A stretch of DNA of 64,000 bases from Acidobacteriaceae bacterium (GCA_903642225.1 CAHJWI010000013.1:24575-88574); one strand, 5' to 3'; shown: positions 48,369 to 57,743, numbered from the stretch's first letter. The notes: generated by a model from the sequence alone, not told the origin. Made by a program: numbers and translations.

Positions 48369-49067
48369 ATGGAGAGACAGGCATTTGCTAGTGGAGTCGC
48401 TTCGTCGCGAAGTACAGGATGGCTCGCCATCGCAAGCGGCGTCATCGGTATCGCCGCGCTGGCCCTGCTGGTTACGGCCGTCATCACGCGAACGACTTGG
48501 AGTATCTCCAGCCAGGTAAATCTCTTCTTCCGAGCGCACGACATTGGAGCTGTTCTCCAATTCCTCATACTTGTTCCCTTCGCACTCGGACTGTGGCAAT
48601 TATCGCGCCTTCATCCACCCAGCCTATCCAGGGGCACAACTCTTTGGGGTATCAGCGCCATTATCCTCGTGGTTCTGCTCCTGGTACTCGGCAGCAGCAA
48701 GGTCGTCAACGACATGTTCTATATGCTCCCGCAAGGCCTGTTCGGTGTATGGCTGATCGTGGTCAACATGCGCCTCACCGGTTTGATGCCGAAACGACTC
48801 AGGTTCTTCGGTCTGATCGTGGGTGTGGGTCTCGTCCTGGTCGGAACCGTCTTCCCCGGCCTGGCCACTCTTGTCTACCCAAACATGTTGAAGATACCCG
48901 CCGTGCCCCTAGACAGTGATGCGTTTCAAAACACCGCGATCAACCGAGCTCTTCATCTAGTTCTCGCAATCGGCTCCATCTTGGGTGTGGTCACGCTCCC
49001 CATCTGGACGCTTCTTGCCGGTCTTACACTCTCCTCAAAAAGCTACTTTTCAGCCAAGCACCCATGA
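48369..49067 (+). CDS. Hypothetical six-helix membrane protein
   Basis: A 232-residue protein with about six hydrophobic segments (near residues 16-38, 52-74, 83-104, 112-130, 138-160 and 195-222). It is possibly related to DUF4386-type proteins. The start is uncertain: ATG 48369 has no clear ribosome binding site, and ATG 48315 or 48297 would add 18-24 residues rich in Arg. No function can be given. Codon use is slightly less GC-rich than in the neighbours. Confidence 0.6.
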   Translation: MERQAFASGVASSRSTGWLAIASGVIGIAALALLVTAVITRTTWSISSQVNLFFRAHDIGAVLQFLILVPFALGLWQLSRLHPPSLSRGTTLWGISAIILVVLLLVLGSSKVVNDMFYMLPQGLFGVWLIVVNMRLTGLMPKRLRFFGLIVGVGLVLVGTVFPGLATLVYPNMLKIPAVPLDSDAFQNTAINRALHLVLAIGSILGVVTLPIWTLLAGLTLSSKSYFSAKHP

Positions 49068-49105
49068 AGCTCATTTGCATAAAGCACTGACCACTGACCA
49101 CTTCC

Positions 49106-49858
49106 TTACCGGTTCCCCTCACCCAGCGTCCGATGGAAGAAATTCAACATCTCCCGATTCAGATGCAGCGCCAACTCTGGGTCATACCGCAGCCCTTCAT
49201 CCCGCATAAACGCGTGCGCCCCGTTCACCTCGTGCCAGCTGTACTTCAGGTTCAACTCATCGAACCGCGCCAGCACCTTCCGCCTCTGCTCCAGCGAGAT
49301 ATGTGGGTCTTGCCGTCCCCAGATCATCAGTAACTCGCCCCGGATCTCCTCTGCCCGCCTCAACGAATCGTCACTCTTCCCCTTGCCCAGCGAACCCTGC
49401 GCAATATCCGTTCCATAGAAACAAACCGTCCCGCGCACCTCCGGCTCCATCGCCGCCCTAAAGCTCAGGTGTCCGCCCAGGCAGATGCCCAGCGCCCCAA
49501 CGCTTCCCGTGCAATCCTCCCGCACCTTCAGGTGGTCGATCATGGCGCGGGTGTCGGCGTCGTAGCTCGCCACTTCCTTCTCATATTTCCACTTGTTGCC
49601 CCGGTCACTGCCCGCCTGGTCATACGCCAGAATCGTGCCGGCCTCCTCGAACTCGTGGTACACCTCCGGCATCGCCACGATATAGCCGTGTCCCGCCAGC
49701 ATCGCACCCGTCCGCCGAATCGGCCCCGTAATCTGAAAGATTTCGGAGTAGAACATCACCGCCGGATACCTGCCCGGCACAACCGGCCGCAGGATATGCG
49801 TGCGCATCGGCCCAAACGGCGTTTCTAACGTCTCAAAACTCGGTTCTGCAACAATCAC
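49106..49858 (-). CDS. Dienelactone hydrolase family protein
   Basis: Alpha/beta hydrolase of 250 residues. The nucleophile elbow GALGICLGG gives Cys126; an Asp in GRQDPHIS and a His in NGAHAFMRDEG complete the Cys-Asp-His triad of dienelactone hydrolases. The real substrate is unknown; no aromatic-ring degradation genes are nearby. It starts three bases after the hypothetical gene stop and is probably cotranscribed with it and with pnp. Confidence 0.88.
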   Translation of the reverse strand: MIVAEPSFETLETPFGPMRTHILRPVVPGRYPAVMFYSEIFQITGPIRRTGAMLAGHGYIVAMPEVYHEFEEAGTILAYDQAGSDRGNKWKYEKEVASYDADTRAMIDHLKVREDCTGSVGALGICLGGHLSFRAAMEPEVRGTVCFYGTDIAQGSLGKGKSDDSLRRAEEIRGELLMIWGRQDPHISLEQRRKVLARFDELNLKYSWHEVNGAHAFMRDEGLRYDPELALHLNREMLNFFHRTLGEGNR

Positions 49859-49861
49859 GAT

Positions 49862-50272
49862 CTATCTCCAACTTACCGACAAATGCCACCGCAGATTACG
49901 CTCCACGGCCTTGCGCAGCACCGTCGCATACTCCTGCAATTCTTCTCGAACCATTTCGCTTTCGCTTCCAAGCGCCGCAGGCTCCATCGCCAGGTGCTCC
50001 AGCAGCGTCAGCACTGTCTCCAGTCCGGTACGCGCAGGAAACCACTGCGGCGGCGGCAGTTTGTTCAACAACGTCGGGTCACCCGCGCCCTCTTCAATCA
50101 GCAGCGCCATCGAGTTCTCATCCGCACTAAAAAACTCGATCAACGGTCGCGACCCAAGATTCACCGCAAGCCGCTCAAGCGCATCCTCATTTCGCGCCAG
50201 CGCCCGCCCATTCACAAACGTGTCGTAACCAGGGTCTTCCCCTTCCACGACGATGTACAGCGAAGCAGCCAT
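49862..50272 (-). CDS. Conserved hypothetical protein
   Basis: About 136 residues from ATG 50272 (MAASLYIVVEGEDPGYDTFVNG). The frame is open up to 50344, but that part is Arg/Cys-rich and not protein-like. The protein is soluble and acidic, with a pattern of mixed alpha and beta. No family or function was recognised. It lies between pnp and the dienelactone hydrolase gene on the same strand; the GGAG before the ATG is unusually close. Confidence 0.55.
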   Translation of the reverse strand: MAASLYIVVEGEDPGYDTFVNGRALARNEDALERLAVNLGSRPLIEFFSADENSMALLIEEGAGDPTLLNKLPPPQWFPARTGLETVLTLLEHLAMEPAALGSESEMVREELQEYATVLRKAVERNLRWHLSVSWR

Positions 50273-50347
50273 TCTCCGCAGTCTACCGCGTCGCGCACAG
50301 AAAAGGCCGCGGCACACGCCGCGGCCTCTCACTTGCTTTCTCAATAC

Positions 50348-52822
50348 CTACGCCTGAGGACCGCCACCATTACCACCGGTAACGGGTGCACCAGGACGGC
50401 GTCCACCGCGACGACGACGACGTCGGCCCGCGCCCGCAGGCTTGTCGCCCTGGGGTGCTGCCGAACCGTTCTCCGTTACTGAAACGCCCTCGGTCTCCTC
50501 GTCGTCACCTTCTTCGCCGTCAGCATCATCCCCGTCAAAGTCCTCGCCACCCTCCAACGTGATGGTCTCGGCTGAAGGCGCGGGCGCGGTGCGTTCCGGA
50601 CGCGGCGAACGCTCGGTTCGTGGCTGCTCCACATACTCGCCACGCTCCTGGCGTCCACCACGGCTGCCGCGATCGCGGGAAGCTTCCTCTCCACCGCCCG
50701 CGTTCAGTTCGACCTCCGGCAGGCCCAGCTTGGCGCGCTGCTCGCGCAGAACGGCTTTGCGCGAAAGCTTGACGCGATTACCCTCGATCGTCAGCACCTT
50801 GACCAGGATCTGATCGCCCTCGCGCAGTTCGTCCTTCACTTCCTTCACGCGATGCTCCGCGATCTCGGACACGTGCAGCAGGCCGTCCGTGCCTGGGAAG
50901 ATTTCGACAAACGCGCCGAACTCTGCCAGCCGGACCACCTTACCCAGGTACGTCTTGCCCACCTCAGGCACGGCAGTAATGTCGTTGATCATTTGCAGCG
51001 CACGAGCCAGCCCGTCCGGATCAGACGAGGACACGTCGACCTTGCCGGTGTCATCCACGTCGATCTTGACCTGGGTCGCCTCGATGATGCCGCGGATGAC
51101 CTTTCCACCGGGTCCGATGAGGTCACGAATCTTGTCCGTCGGGATTTGCAGTGTCTTGATCTGGGGTGCAAAGCGGCTCTTCTCGTCGCTCGCGCCGTTA
51201 ATCACCGCATCCATCTTATCGAGCAGGAAAATACGTCCAACTCGAGCCTGCTCGAGCGCTTCACGCATGATGCTGGATGTGATGCCTGAGATCTTGATGT
51301 CCATCTGCAACGCAGTGATACCCTTACGCGTTCCGGCAACTTTGAAGTCCATGTCCCCATAGTGGTCTTCCGCGCCCGCAATGTCGGTCAAAATGGCATA
51401 CTTCTCGCCCTCCTTCACTAGCCCCATCGCTACACCGGCAACCGATCCCTTCAACGGAATACCTGCCTGCATCAGCGCAAGCGACGCTCCGCACACCGAT
51501 GCCATGGACGATGATCCATTCGACTCAGTGATATCCGAGACGATCCGGATGGTGTACGGACTGTCTTTCTCATCGGGCAAAACGGCTTCGACAGCGCGTT
51601 GCGCAAGTGCCCCGTGACCGATCTCGCGCCTTCCCGTGCCGGTCATACGTCCAACTTCACCAACACTATACGGAGGAAAGTTGTAGTGGAGCATGAACCT
51701 GCGCTTCTGCTCACCCTCATAGGATTCCAGTCTCTGCGCATCGTCACCGGTACCCAGCGTGGCCGTGACCAGCGCCTGCGTCTCGCCGCGCGTGAATAGC
51801 GCTGAGCCGTGCGTTCGGGGTAGAACACCTATCTCGATGTCGATCTGCCGAATCTGGTCAAAGGCACGGCGATCCGGCCGAATGCGGTCGTTCAGGATCT
51901 GGTCGCGGAAGATGTTTTCACGGATAAGCTCAAAGGTCTTGCTGAACCGCTTCGGCGCCGCAGCGTCATCCGACGGCACAGCCTTTTTCGCTATGTCTTT
52001 GATTTCCTTGATCTTGGCGTACGAAGCTGTCTTGTCGTACTTCTGGGTATCAACAGCATCGGTGAGCTGATCCTTTACCTGACCGCTGAGCTCGGCATAG
52101 TAAGCCGAGTGGTCGTCCGCCGCGGCCATGGTGCGCTTGGCCTTGCCCGCAGACTTCGCAAACTCAATGATGGCGGAACAGATCTTTTTGATCTGTTCGT
52201 GGCCGAACTCAATCGCTTCGACGACCTTCTCTTCAGAAATTTCCTTTGCGCCAGACTCTACCATCACGATGCCGTCCATGGTCCCGGCAACAGTGATATT
52301 GATCAGGCTTTCCTTGCGCTGCGAGTAGGTCGGATTGACCACGAACTCGTCGTTCAGGATGCCAACACGCACAGCGCCGATGGGGCCGTTGAAGGGAACG
52401 TCAGACAGCGCGAGGGCGCACGACGCGGCATTAATGGCGATGACGTCGGGATCGTTCTCCTTGTCGGCGGAGTAGACAAACGCGACGACCTGGGTTTCGT
52501 TGCGGTAGGTCTCTGGGAACAGCGGTCGAATGGGACGGTCGATTTGGCGGGAGGTGAGGACTTCCTTCTCGCTTGGGCGGCCTTCCCGTTTGATGAAGCC
52601 GCCGGGAATACGACCGCCGCCGTATGCCGTCTCGCGATATTCCACGGTCAACGGAAAGAAGTCGATGCCTTCCTTGGGTTCGGGTGCGCCGACTGCGGTG
52701 GCGAGGACGACGGTGTCGCCCGAGGTGACGAACGCTGCGCCGGATGCCTGCTTGGCGATGCGTCCGGTTTCAAATGTGATCTGCTTGCCCCCGGCAAGCT
52801 CCACGGTGGTCTGCTGCTTCAT
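50348..52822 (-). CDS. pnp: Polyribonucleotide nucleotidyltransferase (PNPase)
   Basis: 3'-to-5' phosphorolytic exoribonuclease for mRNA decay. The 824 residues comprise two RNase PH domains (about 1-220 and 310-540) with a helical domain between, a KH domain (about 550-615, DLIGPGGKVIRGI) and an S1 domain (about 625-695). A low-complexity tail then runs from about 715. The tail alternates acidic runs (EGGEDFDGDDADGEE) and a basic Arg/Gly end (RRRRRRGGRR) and is longer than in E. coli. It lies 306 bases after rpsO, and a long hairpin between them may be the site of autocontrol. Confidence 0.97.
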   Translation of the reverse strand: MKQQTTVELAGGKQITFETGRIAKQASGAAFVTSGDTVVLATAVGAPEPKEGIDFFPLTVEYRETAYGGGRIPGGFIKREGRPSEKEVLTSRQIDRPIRPLFPETYRNETQVVAFVYSADKENDPDVIAINAASCALALSDVPFNGPIGAVRVGILNDEFVVNPTYSQRKESLINITVAGTMDGIVMVESGAKEISEEKVVEAIEFGHEQIKKICSAIIEFAKSAGKAKRTMAAADDHSAYYAELSGQVKDQLTDAVDTQKYDKTASYAKIKEIKDIAKKAVPSDDAAAPKRFSKTFELIRENIFRDQILNDRIRPDRRAFDQIRQIDIEIGVLPRTHGSALFTRGETQALVTATLGTGDDAQRLESYEGEQKRRFMLHYNFPPYSVGEVGRMTGTGRREIGHGALAQRAVEAVLPDEKDSPYTIRIVSDITESNGSSSMASVCGASLALMQAGIPLKGSVAGVAMGLVKEGEKYAILTDIAGAEDHYGDMDFKVAGTRKGITALQMDIKISGITSSIMREALEQARVGRIFLLDKMDAVINGASDEKSRFAPQIKTLQIPTDKIRDLIGPGGKVIRGIIEATQVKIDVDDTGKVDVSSSDPDGLARALQMINDITAVPEVGKTYLGKVVRLAEFGAFVEIFPGTDGLLHVSEIAEHRVKEVKDELREGDQILVKVLTIEGNRVKLSRKAVLREQRAKLGLPEVELNAGGGEEASRDRGSRGGRQERGEYVEQPRTERSPRPERTAPAPSAETITLEGGEDFDGDDADGEEGDDEETEGVSVTENGSAAPQGDKPAGAGRRRRRRGGRRPGAPVTGGNGGGPQA

Positions 52823-52886
52823 AGCGGCTGTTCTCTCTTTTGTGTGATTGGGAAGTGGTGAGCGCGCGAGCGGGAATGCTCAAAAC

Positions 52887-52946
52887 GCGAACAGACCGCC
52901 TTCACAGTCAAGCCTTGAAGCTGGACTGTGAAACAGCGGTCTGCGC
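52887..52946 (-). promoter_or_regulatory. Long leader hairpin between rpsO and pnp
   Basis: The outer stem CAGACCGC at 52892-52899 pairs with GCGGTCTG at 52936-52943. After a small internal loop, the inner stem TTCACAGTC at 52901-52909 pairs with 52924-52932, leaving a 14-base loop: 17 pairs in all. It lies about 70 bases before pnp in its mRNA leader. In E. coli, RNase III cuts a hairpin at this place and PNPase then represses its own mRNA; the same role here is inferred from position and shape. Confidence 0.65.
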
Positions 52947-53128
52947 TGATGCGAAAACGGAGTGCCTGCGTCAATTTACCTACGTCAGTACGGCGATGAC
53001 TTCTCGCGCTTTGGCCGCCGGGAGCAGTGGTGAGCTAACCCGAACGGTCTGGCAGCGTCGTCGTTCCAAAAGGAACTAAAAGCCGGGATTTATGCGATAT
53101 GCGAAACCGAATGACCGGTGAGCCAAAT

Positions 53129-53395
53129 CTACTTACGAATGCCTAGCTTGCCGATAACGTCGCGGTAGCGATCAGGATCGTTCTTCTTCAGGTAATCGAG
53201 AAGGCTGCGGCGCTTGGATACAAGCATCAGCAATCCACGACGCGAACCGTGATCCTTCTTGTGGGTCTTAAAATGCTCAGTAAGCTGGGTGATGCGCTCG
53301 GAGAGGATGGCGATCTGGACCTCGGGGCTGCCGGTGTCAGAATCGTGTGTTTTGAACTTATCGATGATTTCGGTTTTTTTCTGGATTGCCAACAC
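53129..53395 (-). CDS. rpsO: 30S ribosomal protein S15
   Basis: Small-subunit primary rRNA-binding protein of 88 residues, the normal length. Typical blocks are [19 protein letters not shown] and [24 protein letters not shown]. The start appears to be GTG 53395 (the next codon is TTG), with AGGAG about 12 bases upstream, slightly far. A likely promoter lies at 53446-53474. rpsO-pnp order is the standard bacterial arrangement. Confidence 0.96.
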   Translation of the reverse strand: MLAIQKKTEIIDKFKTHDSDTGSPEVQIAILSERITQLTEHFKTHKKDHGSRRGLLMLVSKRRSLLDYLKKNDPDRYRDVIGKLGIRK

Positions 53396-53445
53396 GGTCT
53401 TGCGGAACTCCTGCTTCCTGTTTCAGTCGGTATTGTCTACTAGCA

Positions 53446-53474
53446 AGAATAGCATTGCGCCGAATGGGCGGCAA
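53446..53474 (-). promoter_or_regulatory. Candidate sigma-70 promoter for rpsO-pnp
   Basis: On the minus strand TTGCCG (53469-53474) and TATTCT (53446-53451) are 17 bases apart; each matches four of six consensus bases. The transcript would start near 53440, giving a leader of about 45 bases before GTG 53395. Confidence 0.4.
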
Positions 53475-53548
53475 TGATAGATTGCACGGTTTGAGCCTGG
53501 TTTGGCGGCGTCACCAGGCGATGCTGACGAGCTGTTTACCGTCTGTTC

Positions 53549-54754
53549 TTACAGAGACTGGCTATGCCGATCTTGAAGAGACCCGCTATGCGGATTTTGT
53601 GGCCGGCGTCCGTTGCTACGGCCAGCAAACGCAGCGGCGGCAGCGGCAAAGGCCGGCTTTGGTCGAAAGTCCTGGTCAAAGAGCAGGGGGCGCTGTGGTT
53701 TGTTGTCGGTGCGGCGACTGCGCTGGTTGAGCCAGCTTTGTGCATCGTCAACGCCCCATGTGAGCACGGCCTTGACGTTTGGCTCAGCCAGTGTGGCCTG
53801 CAGGTAGTCGGCATACGTCGCGGCCACGCCCGCGTCACGATGCCCGGAATCGGACGGCAGTTCCCTGTCGTCGACGTCCAATTCCGTGATGAAGACCTCC
53901 AGGTCCATGGATTTGCAGCTCTGGATGAAGCTGCGCAGGGATGGGCCATAGCCGTGCAGTGAACGGGCTTTGATGTGAGATTGAATGCCGACGGCGTCGA
54001 TGGGTACGTTGCGCTGACGCAGGCGTCGTAGCAGCAACAGGGTGGCAATCCGCTTTTGTTGATCCCCCTCGCTCTCGCCTTCGAGACCGTATTCGTTATA
54101 GGTGAGTAGGGCGGCCGGGTCGGCCTGTCGCGCGGTGCGGAAAGCGACTTCGATGTAATCGTCACCGATGAGCTTGAGCCAGGGCGATGTGCGCAGGCCA
54201 TCGGGGCGGCCATCTGCAATCCACACGGCTTCGTTAACAACGTCCCACGAGTGCATGCGACCGCGGTATCGGCCGGCGACGACCCGAATGTGCTCCGTGA
54301 GGAGCGCACGGGCGTTCTCTGGCGTGGCGGTGTCTAAAAACCACCTTGGCAATGACTCATGCCAGCAGAGATTGTGGCCACGCATCTTGATGTTGTGCGA
54401 CTCGCAGAACTGTACGAAGGCATCCGCACCGTCAAAGTTGAAGTCGGCACGTGTGGGCCGGATCGCACCCCACTTCATGGTGTTTTCAGCGACGGCAATG
54501 CTGCACTGTTCCCTGGCAACACGACGATAAGGCTCAGAGTCCTGAAGCAATGGCACAGAGAGGGCGAAACCGGTAAGCAGGCCGTGAGCCGCCGCCTGGG
54601 CGCGCAGCGAACGGGCACCGCTGACATCGAGCGGTGGTGGCACGTAACCGGGAAGACGCGGGTGACTTGAAGAGCAACCCTGAAGGGCAAGCAGAGTTAC
54701 GGCGGCCCCGACGAGTGCGTCGCGTCGAGAAAGTATTGGGGTCTTACCTGGCAT
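53549..54754 (-). CDS. Glycoside hydrolase family 10 endo-beta-1,4-xylanase, Tat lipoprotein
   Basis: Predicted xylan-degrading enzyme at the cell surface or in the periplasm. From ATG 54754 it has 401 residues; the frame is open further upstream but without coding character. SRRDALVG at 9-16 is a twin-arginine signal, and LQGC with Cys27 is a lipobox. GH10 motifs are ENTMKWGAI, GHNLCWH, the acid/base Glu175 in WDVVNEA, the nucleophile Glu291 in ITELDV, and TWGVDDAQSW. It lies upstream of rpsO on the same strand, 153 bases away. It pairs in function with the GH6 enzyme at 22370. Confidence 0.92.
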   Translation of the reverse strand: MPGKTPILSRRDALVGAAVTLLALQGCSSSHPRLPGYVPPPLDVSGARSLRAQAAAHGLLTGFALSVPLLQDSEPYRRVAREQCSIAVAENTMKWGAIRPTRADFNFDGADAFVQFCESHNIKMRGHNLCWHESLPRWFLDTATPENARALLTEHIRVVAGRYRGRMHSWDVVNEAVWIADGRPDGLRTSPWLKLIGDDYIEVAFRTARQADPAALLTYNEYGLEGESEGDQQKRIATLLLLRRLRQRNVPIDAVGIQSHIKARSLHGYGPSLRSFIQSCKSMDLEVFITELDVDDRELPSDSGHRDAGVAATYADYLQATLAEPNVKAVLTWGVDDAQSWLNQRSRRTDNKPQRPLLFDQDFRPKPAFAAAAAAFAGRSNGRRPQNPHSGSLQDRHSQSL

Positions 54755-55234
54755 CTGCTCCCCGTGTCGCGTCGCGACGAAGCTGGTCTGTCCAGAGCAG
54801 GAAACGAAGAAACTGGGCCCTCTCGGTCCAGAGAAAGCGGAGCATAAATCCAGGGCTGATGCTGTCTGCGTGGACTCCGGAATACGTTTCAAGTCGCCAT
54901 CGGAGGTAAGGGCTGCGCCACGGTGTAAGGCGATGTCCGCGGGTGGAGGTCCAGAGAAAGTTGAGGGCACCTAGCATTCGCTAGCGAGTGTACTGGATTG
55001 CAGGGAGTGGCGACGAGGCGCTGGTGGCGTACTGCGGCAAGAGGGTGAAAGTGCAGGGCACCTTCTGCGGCAGAAAACAATTCGGCGTATTGAATGGTGG
55101 GCGACAAGGTGACGTGTACTGCCGGGTGCTGGACGAGCGCAGGACCCGAGCCGGGCGGCTCCAGCTTGTCGAAATGGCGAATCCTGCTTATGGATGCGCC
55201 TGCGGAATGCGCGCTGCGGGATTTGCCCCCAAGC
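54755..55234. other. 480-base gap between the xylanase and flgL genes
   Basis: No convincing gene was found on either strand. A 13-base direct repeat GGTCCAGAGAAAG occurs at 54826-54838 and 54948-54960, and a small palindrome CTAGC-ATTC-GCTAG lies at 54971-54984. The upstream control region of the xylanase gene must lie here. No intrinsic terminator for the flagellar operon was seen. Confidence 0.5.
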
Positions 55235-56116
55235 CTACAGGTAGTCGAAGAGGCTCTTGCTGCTGAGTTGGCCAAGAGTGCTGTAGAGGGCTGTCTGCTC
55301 CGTCTTGATGGCGGAGAGCTCGGTTGCAAGGGCGGTTGGATCGGAGGCAAGCAGCGTCGATTGCTCCGCTTTGGTGTTGGTCTGCTCCGTGGTGACGTAG
55401 GTGGTTTCCGCGTTTATTCGACTTAGGCTGCTGTCGAGTGAGGAGCGCTGGGTGATGACGGTGTCTAAAGAATATCGGATGGCGGAGACGGTCGATGTTT
55501 CGGTCGCAGCGCCGGACTGCAGCTGAGCGATGGCGCTTTGCAGTGCGGCGAAGACGGACGAGGTGGATGCGGCGAAGATGTCGCCGCCGGCAAGTGAGGT
55601 GGTGATCGTGCTGCCGGCGGTGGTGCGGATGGAGGAAGTAATGCTGTCACCGTTGTAGGTGGCGGTGCCGTCTGCGGCCAGGGTGAAGGGTTGTGTTGTG
55701 CTGCTGGAGCCGGCAAAGAGATAGCTGCCGCTGTAACTGCTGTTGGCCAGGTTTAGGATGCTGTCCCGGATACCGGAGAGTTGCGATGCGATGCTCTGCC
55801 GGTTGGTCGTGGTTTGTGTGTCGTTGGCGCCCTGAACGGCGAGCGAAACGGCGGAGGTGAGCTGTGTGACGACGGCGGCAAGAGCGGTGTCTGCGACCTG
55901 CGTGCGGCTAGTGACCGTGCTTGCGGATACAAGAAAACTGTCCTGCTGAGCGAGGGTAGAGGCGAGAGTAGAGCTGCGACCGGCACCGATGGGATCGTCT
56001 GAAAGCGAGGAGAGCCGCAGACCGCTGCTAAGCTGCTCCGTGATGGCGGTTTCGCGCGAGGACAGAGTCCGCGAGCTTTGGACGAGGTTGGCGAGGGCGG
56101 TTGCGTCGACGCGCAT
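55235..56116 (-). CDS. flgL: Flagellar hook-associated protein 3 (hook-filament junction)
   Basis: A 293-residue flagellin-like junction protein. The N-terminal helix (ALANLVQSSRTLSSRETAITEQLSSGLRLSSLSDDPIGAGR) and the C-terminal helix (about 225-290) form the D0/D1 core. The middle holds the SYLFAGSSSTTQPF segment typical of FlgL and a Ser/Thr-rich variable part. It is secreted by the flagellar export apparatus and has no Sec signal. It follows flgK by 17 bases and is the last gene of the operon. Confidence 0.9.
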   Translation of the reverse strand: MRVDATALANLVQSSRTLSSRETAITEQLSSGLRLSSLSDDPIGAGRSSTLASTLAQQDSFLVSASTVTSRTQVADTALAAVVTQLTSAVSLAVQGANDTQTTTNRQSIASQLSGIRDSILNLANSSYSGSYLFAGSSSTTQPFTLAADGTATYNGDSITSSIRTTAGSTITTSLAGGDIFAASTSSVFAALQSAIAQLQSGAATETSTVSAIRYSLDTVITQRSSLDSSLSRINAETTYVTTEQTNTKAEQSTLLASDPTALATELSAIKTEQTALYSTLGQLSSKSLFDYL

Positions 56117-56133
56117 GCTGGTTCTCCTGGAGG

Positions 56134-57522
56134 TTATGAGACCGGCGTTTCGGTGCCGAGATTAATGGCGGCGGCGAGAATCTGGTCGAGGATGCTGAGG
56201 AGTTTGGCGGCGGCCTGGTAGGACCGTTGGTACTGGGTGAGGTTTGAGGCCTCTTCGTCGAGCGAGACGCCGGAGATGCTGTCGCGCTGGGTGGAGAGCT
56301 GCGTCTGGACGGCGGCGTCGGCGGTGCTGTCTGTGGTGGCGGAAGAGACCGTTGTGCCGAGGCCGGAGAGCATGCTGCCGAAAGCTGCGTCGAAGGTTTG
56401 GCTGCCCACGGTGGAGGAGGTCTGCAGAGCCAGCAGAGCGTTTGCGTTGCTGCCGCCGCCGGCACCCTCTGATGTGGACGCTGCGGCGATGCCTGCCGGG
56501 TCGGAGAGGGCGACGGAGATGGTGGCGGCGGCACCTGCAACGCTCGCGCCGACCGAGAAGATGGCGCTTCCGGCGGTTCCTGAGGATGTTAGGCCAGCCT
56601 GATTCTGGGTATTGAGCGCGGCCGCAAAGGTATAGGCCAGGGTGTCGAGCTGCGAGGCGACAACGGGTAGATCGGAGTCACGCGCCCGAATGCTGCCGCC
56701 GATAGAGCCCCCCTGCACGACAGAGGTGATGTCCGTATTGGCATTGGTGAGGACGCGTGTTGTGCCGGAGATGGATGCGGTGTGGAGGGCGAAGCTGTTC
56801 TCCCCGTCGACGAGCAGGGTGCCATCGGTGGTGGAAAGGGAGATGCCGTTGCTTTCCTTTGTGGTCTGCTGCAGACCGATGAAGCCGGAAAGCTCCGTGA
56901 CAAGCCGGCTGCGCTCGTCTTCAAGGGAGCTGGTGGTGTCCGCAGTGTTGGCGATGCGACTGTTTGCGAATGCGATGGCGGCGACAAGGGTATTGACCTG
57001 AGTTACACCGTTGGAAACCTGTGCGTTGAGAGCGGTCGTCTGCGCTGAAAGCTGCGCTGCGGCACGGTTGAAGGAGGTGGCGAGAGTCTGGGTGGCGGCG
57101 AGGGTCGTCTGGCGGGCAGCGGTGCCGGTGGGGTCCGCGGCAACGGCGCTGATGCCGGTAAAAACGCCGCTGATGGCCGCCTGGATGCCGGAGCTGTCGG
57201 TGCCGGAAGAGTTGAGCGTGAACAAACCCTGAAGCGTGGTGAGTGCGGCGAGGCGTGTGCTGCTGCTGCTGGCGGTGTCAGTCGCCTGCTGCAGGGTGCG
57301 GTCAAGCACACGGTCGCGCTGCGACGTAATGGTGACGACAGGGGCGGAGTCGACGGGAAGACCGGAGATCTGGACGGTGTCGCCCTGTGTCCAAGTGACC
57401 GTCCGCTTGGTGTAGCCGGAGGTGTTCTGGTTGCTGATGTTGGTGGCGGTCGTGCTGATGGCCGCCTGGTCGGCAAGCAGGGCCTGGCGGGTCGAGTTGA
57501 ACAGGCCGGTCAAGGTGCCCAT
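56134..57522 (-). CDS. flgK: Flagellar hook-associated protein 1
   Basis: Hook-filament junction protein of 462 residues, from ATG 57522 after GGAGGTG; the longer open frame upstream covers flgN in another frame. The N-terminus MGTLTGLFNSTRQALLADQAAI, with ISNQNTSGYTKRTV, is the rod/hook-family signature. The C-terminus SGVSLDEEASNLTQYQRSYQAAAKLLSILDQIL is the FlgK helical end. It is exported by the flagellar type III system. Its start overlaps the flgN-like gene by 13 bases. Confidence 0.93.
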   Translation of the reverse strand: MGTLTGLFNSTRQALLADQAAISTTATNISNQNTSGYTKRTVTWTQGDTVQISGLPVDSAPVVTITSQRDRVLDRTLQQATDTASSSSTRLAALTTLQGLFTLNSSGTDSSGIQAAISGVFTGISAVAADPTGTAARQTTLAATQTLATSFNRAAAQLSAQTTALNAQVSNGVTQVNTLVAAIAFANSRIANTADTTSSLEDERSRLVTELSGFIGLQQTTKESNGISLSTTDGTLLVDGENSFALHTASISGTTRVLTNANTDITSVVQGGSIGGSIRARDSDLPVVASQLDTLAYTFAAALNTQNQAGLTSSGTAGSAIFSVGASVAGAAATISVALSDPAGIAAASTSEGAGGGSNANALLALQTSSTVGSQTFDAAFGSMLSGLGTTVSSATTDSTADAAVQTQLSTQRDSISGVSLDEEASNLTQYQRSYQAAAKLLSILDQILAAAINLGTETPVS

Positions 57523-57743
57523 GGCACCTCCGTGCGCTGCGCAAGCAGGCGTTGGCGGAGGATGAGGTTGGAGCGGGCAGCCAGAACCTGACGGCGAAGC
57601 ACGGTAAGCAGGGCGGCGTACTCCGCCAGGTTTGCCGGAGTCGGCGACCAAACGGTCTGTTCTGCCTCGGCGCACAGGCGCTCCAGAGTGTCCGCACGGT
57701 TGCGGCTGAGTGCTTGCGAGGCCTGTTGGAGGATGGGGGTCAT
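57510..57743 (-). CDS. Putative FlgN-type export chaperone
   Basis: A 77-residue, almost wholly helical, Leu/Ala/Arg-rich protein between flgM and flgK, the usual place of flgN. FlgN binds FlgK and FlgL before export. At 77 residues it is about half the usual length, and sequence similarity is weak, so the assignment rests mainly on position, helical content and overlap with flgK. Confidence 0.55.
   Translation of the reverse strand: MTPILQQASQALSRNRADTLERLCAEAEQTVWSPTPANLAEYAALLTVLRRQVLAARSNLILRQRLLAQRTEVPWAP

Noticed and set aside
53491..53519. Small hairpin GCCTGGT/ACCAGGC after the xylanase gene
   Set aside because: Only seven base pairs, 11-base loop and no T-run; too weak for a terminator call.
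54826..54960. 13-base direct repeat GGTCCAGAGAAAG
   Set aside because: Only two exact copies about 110 bases apart, no other structure, no link to a known element.
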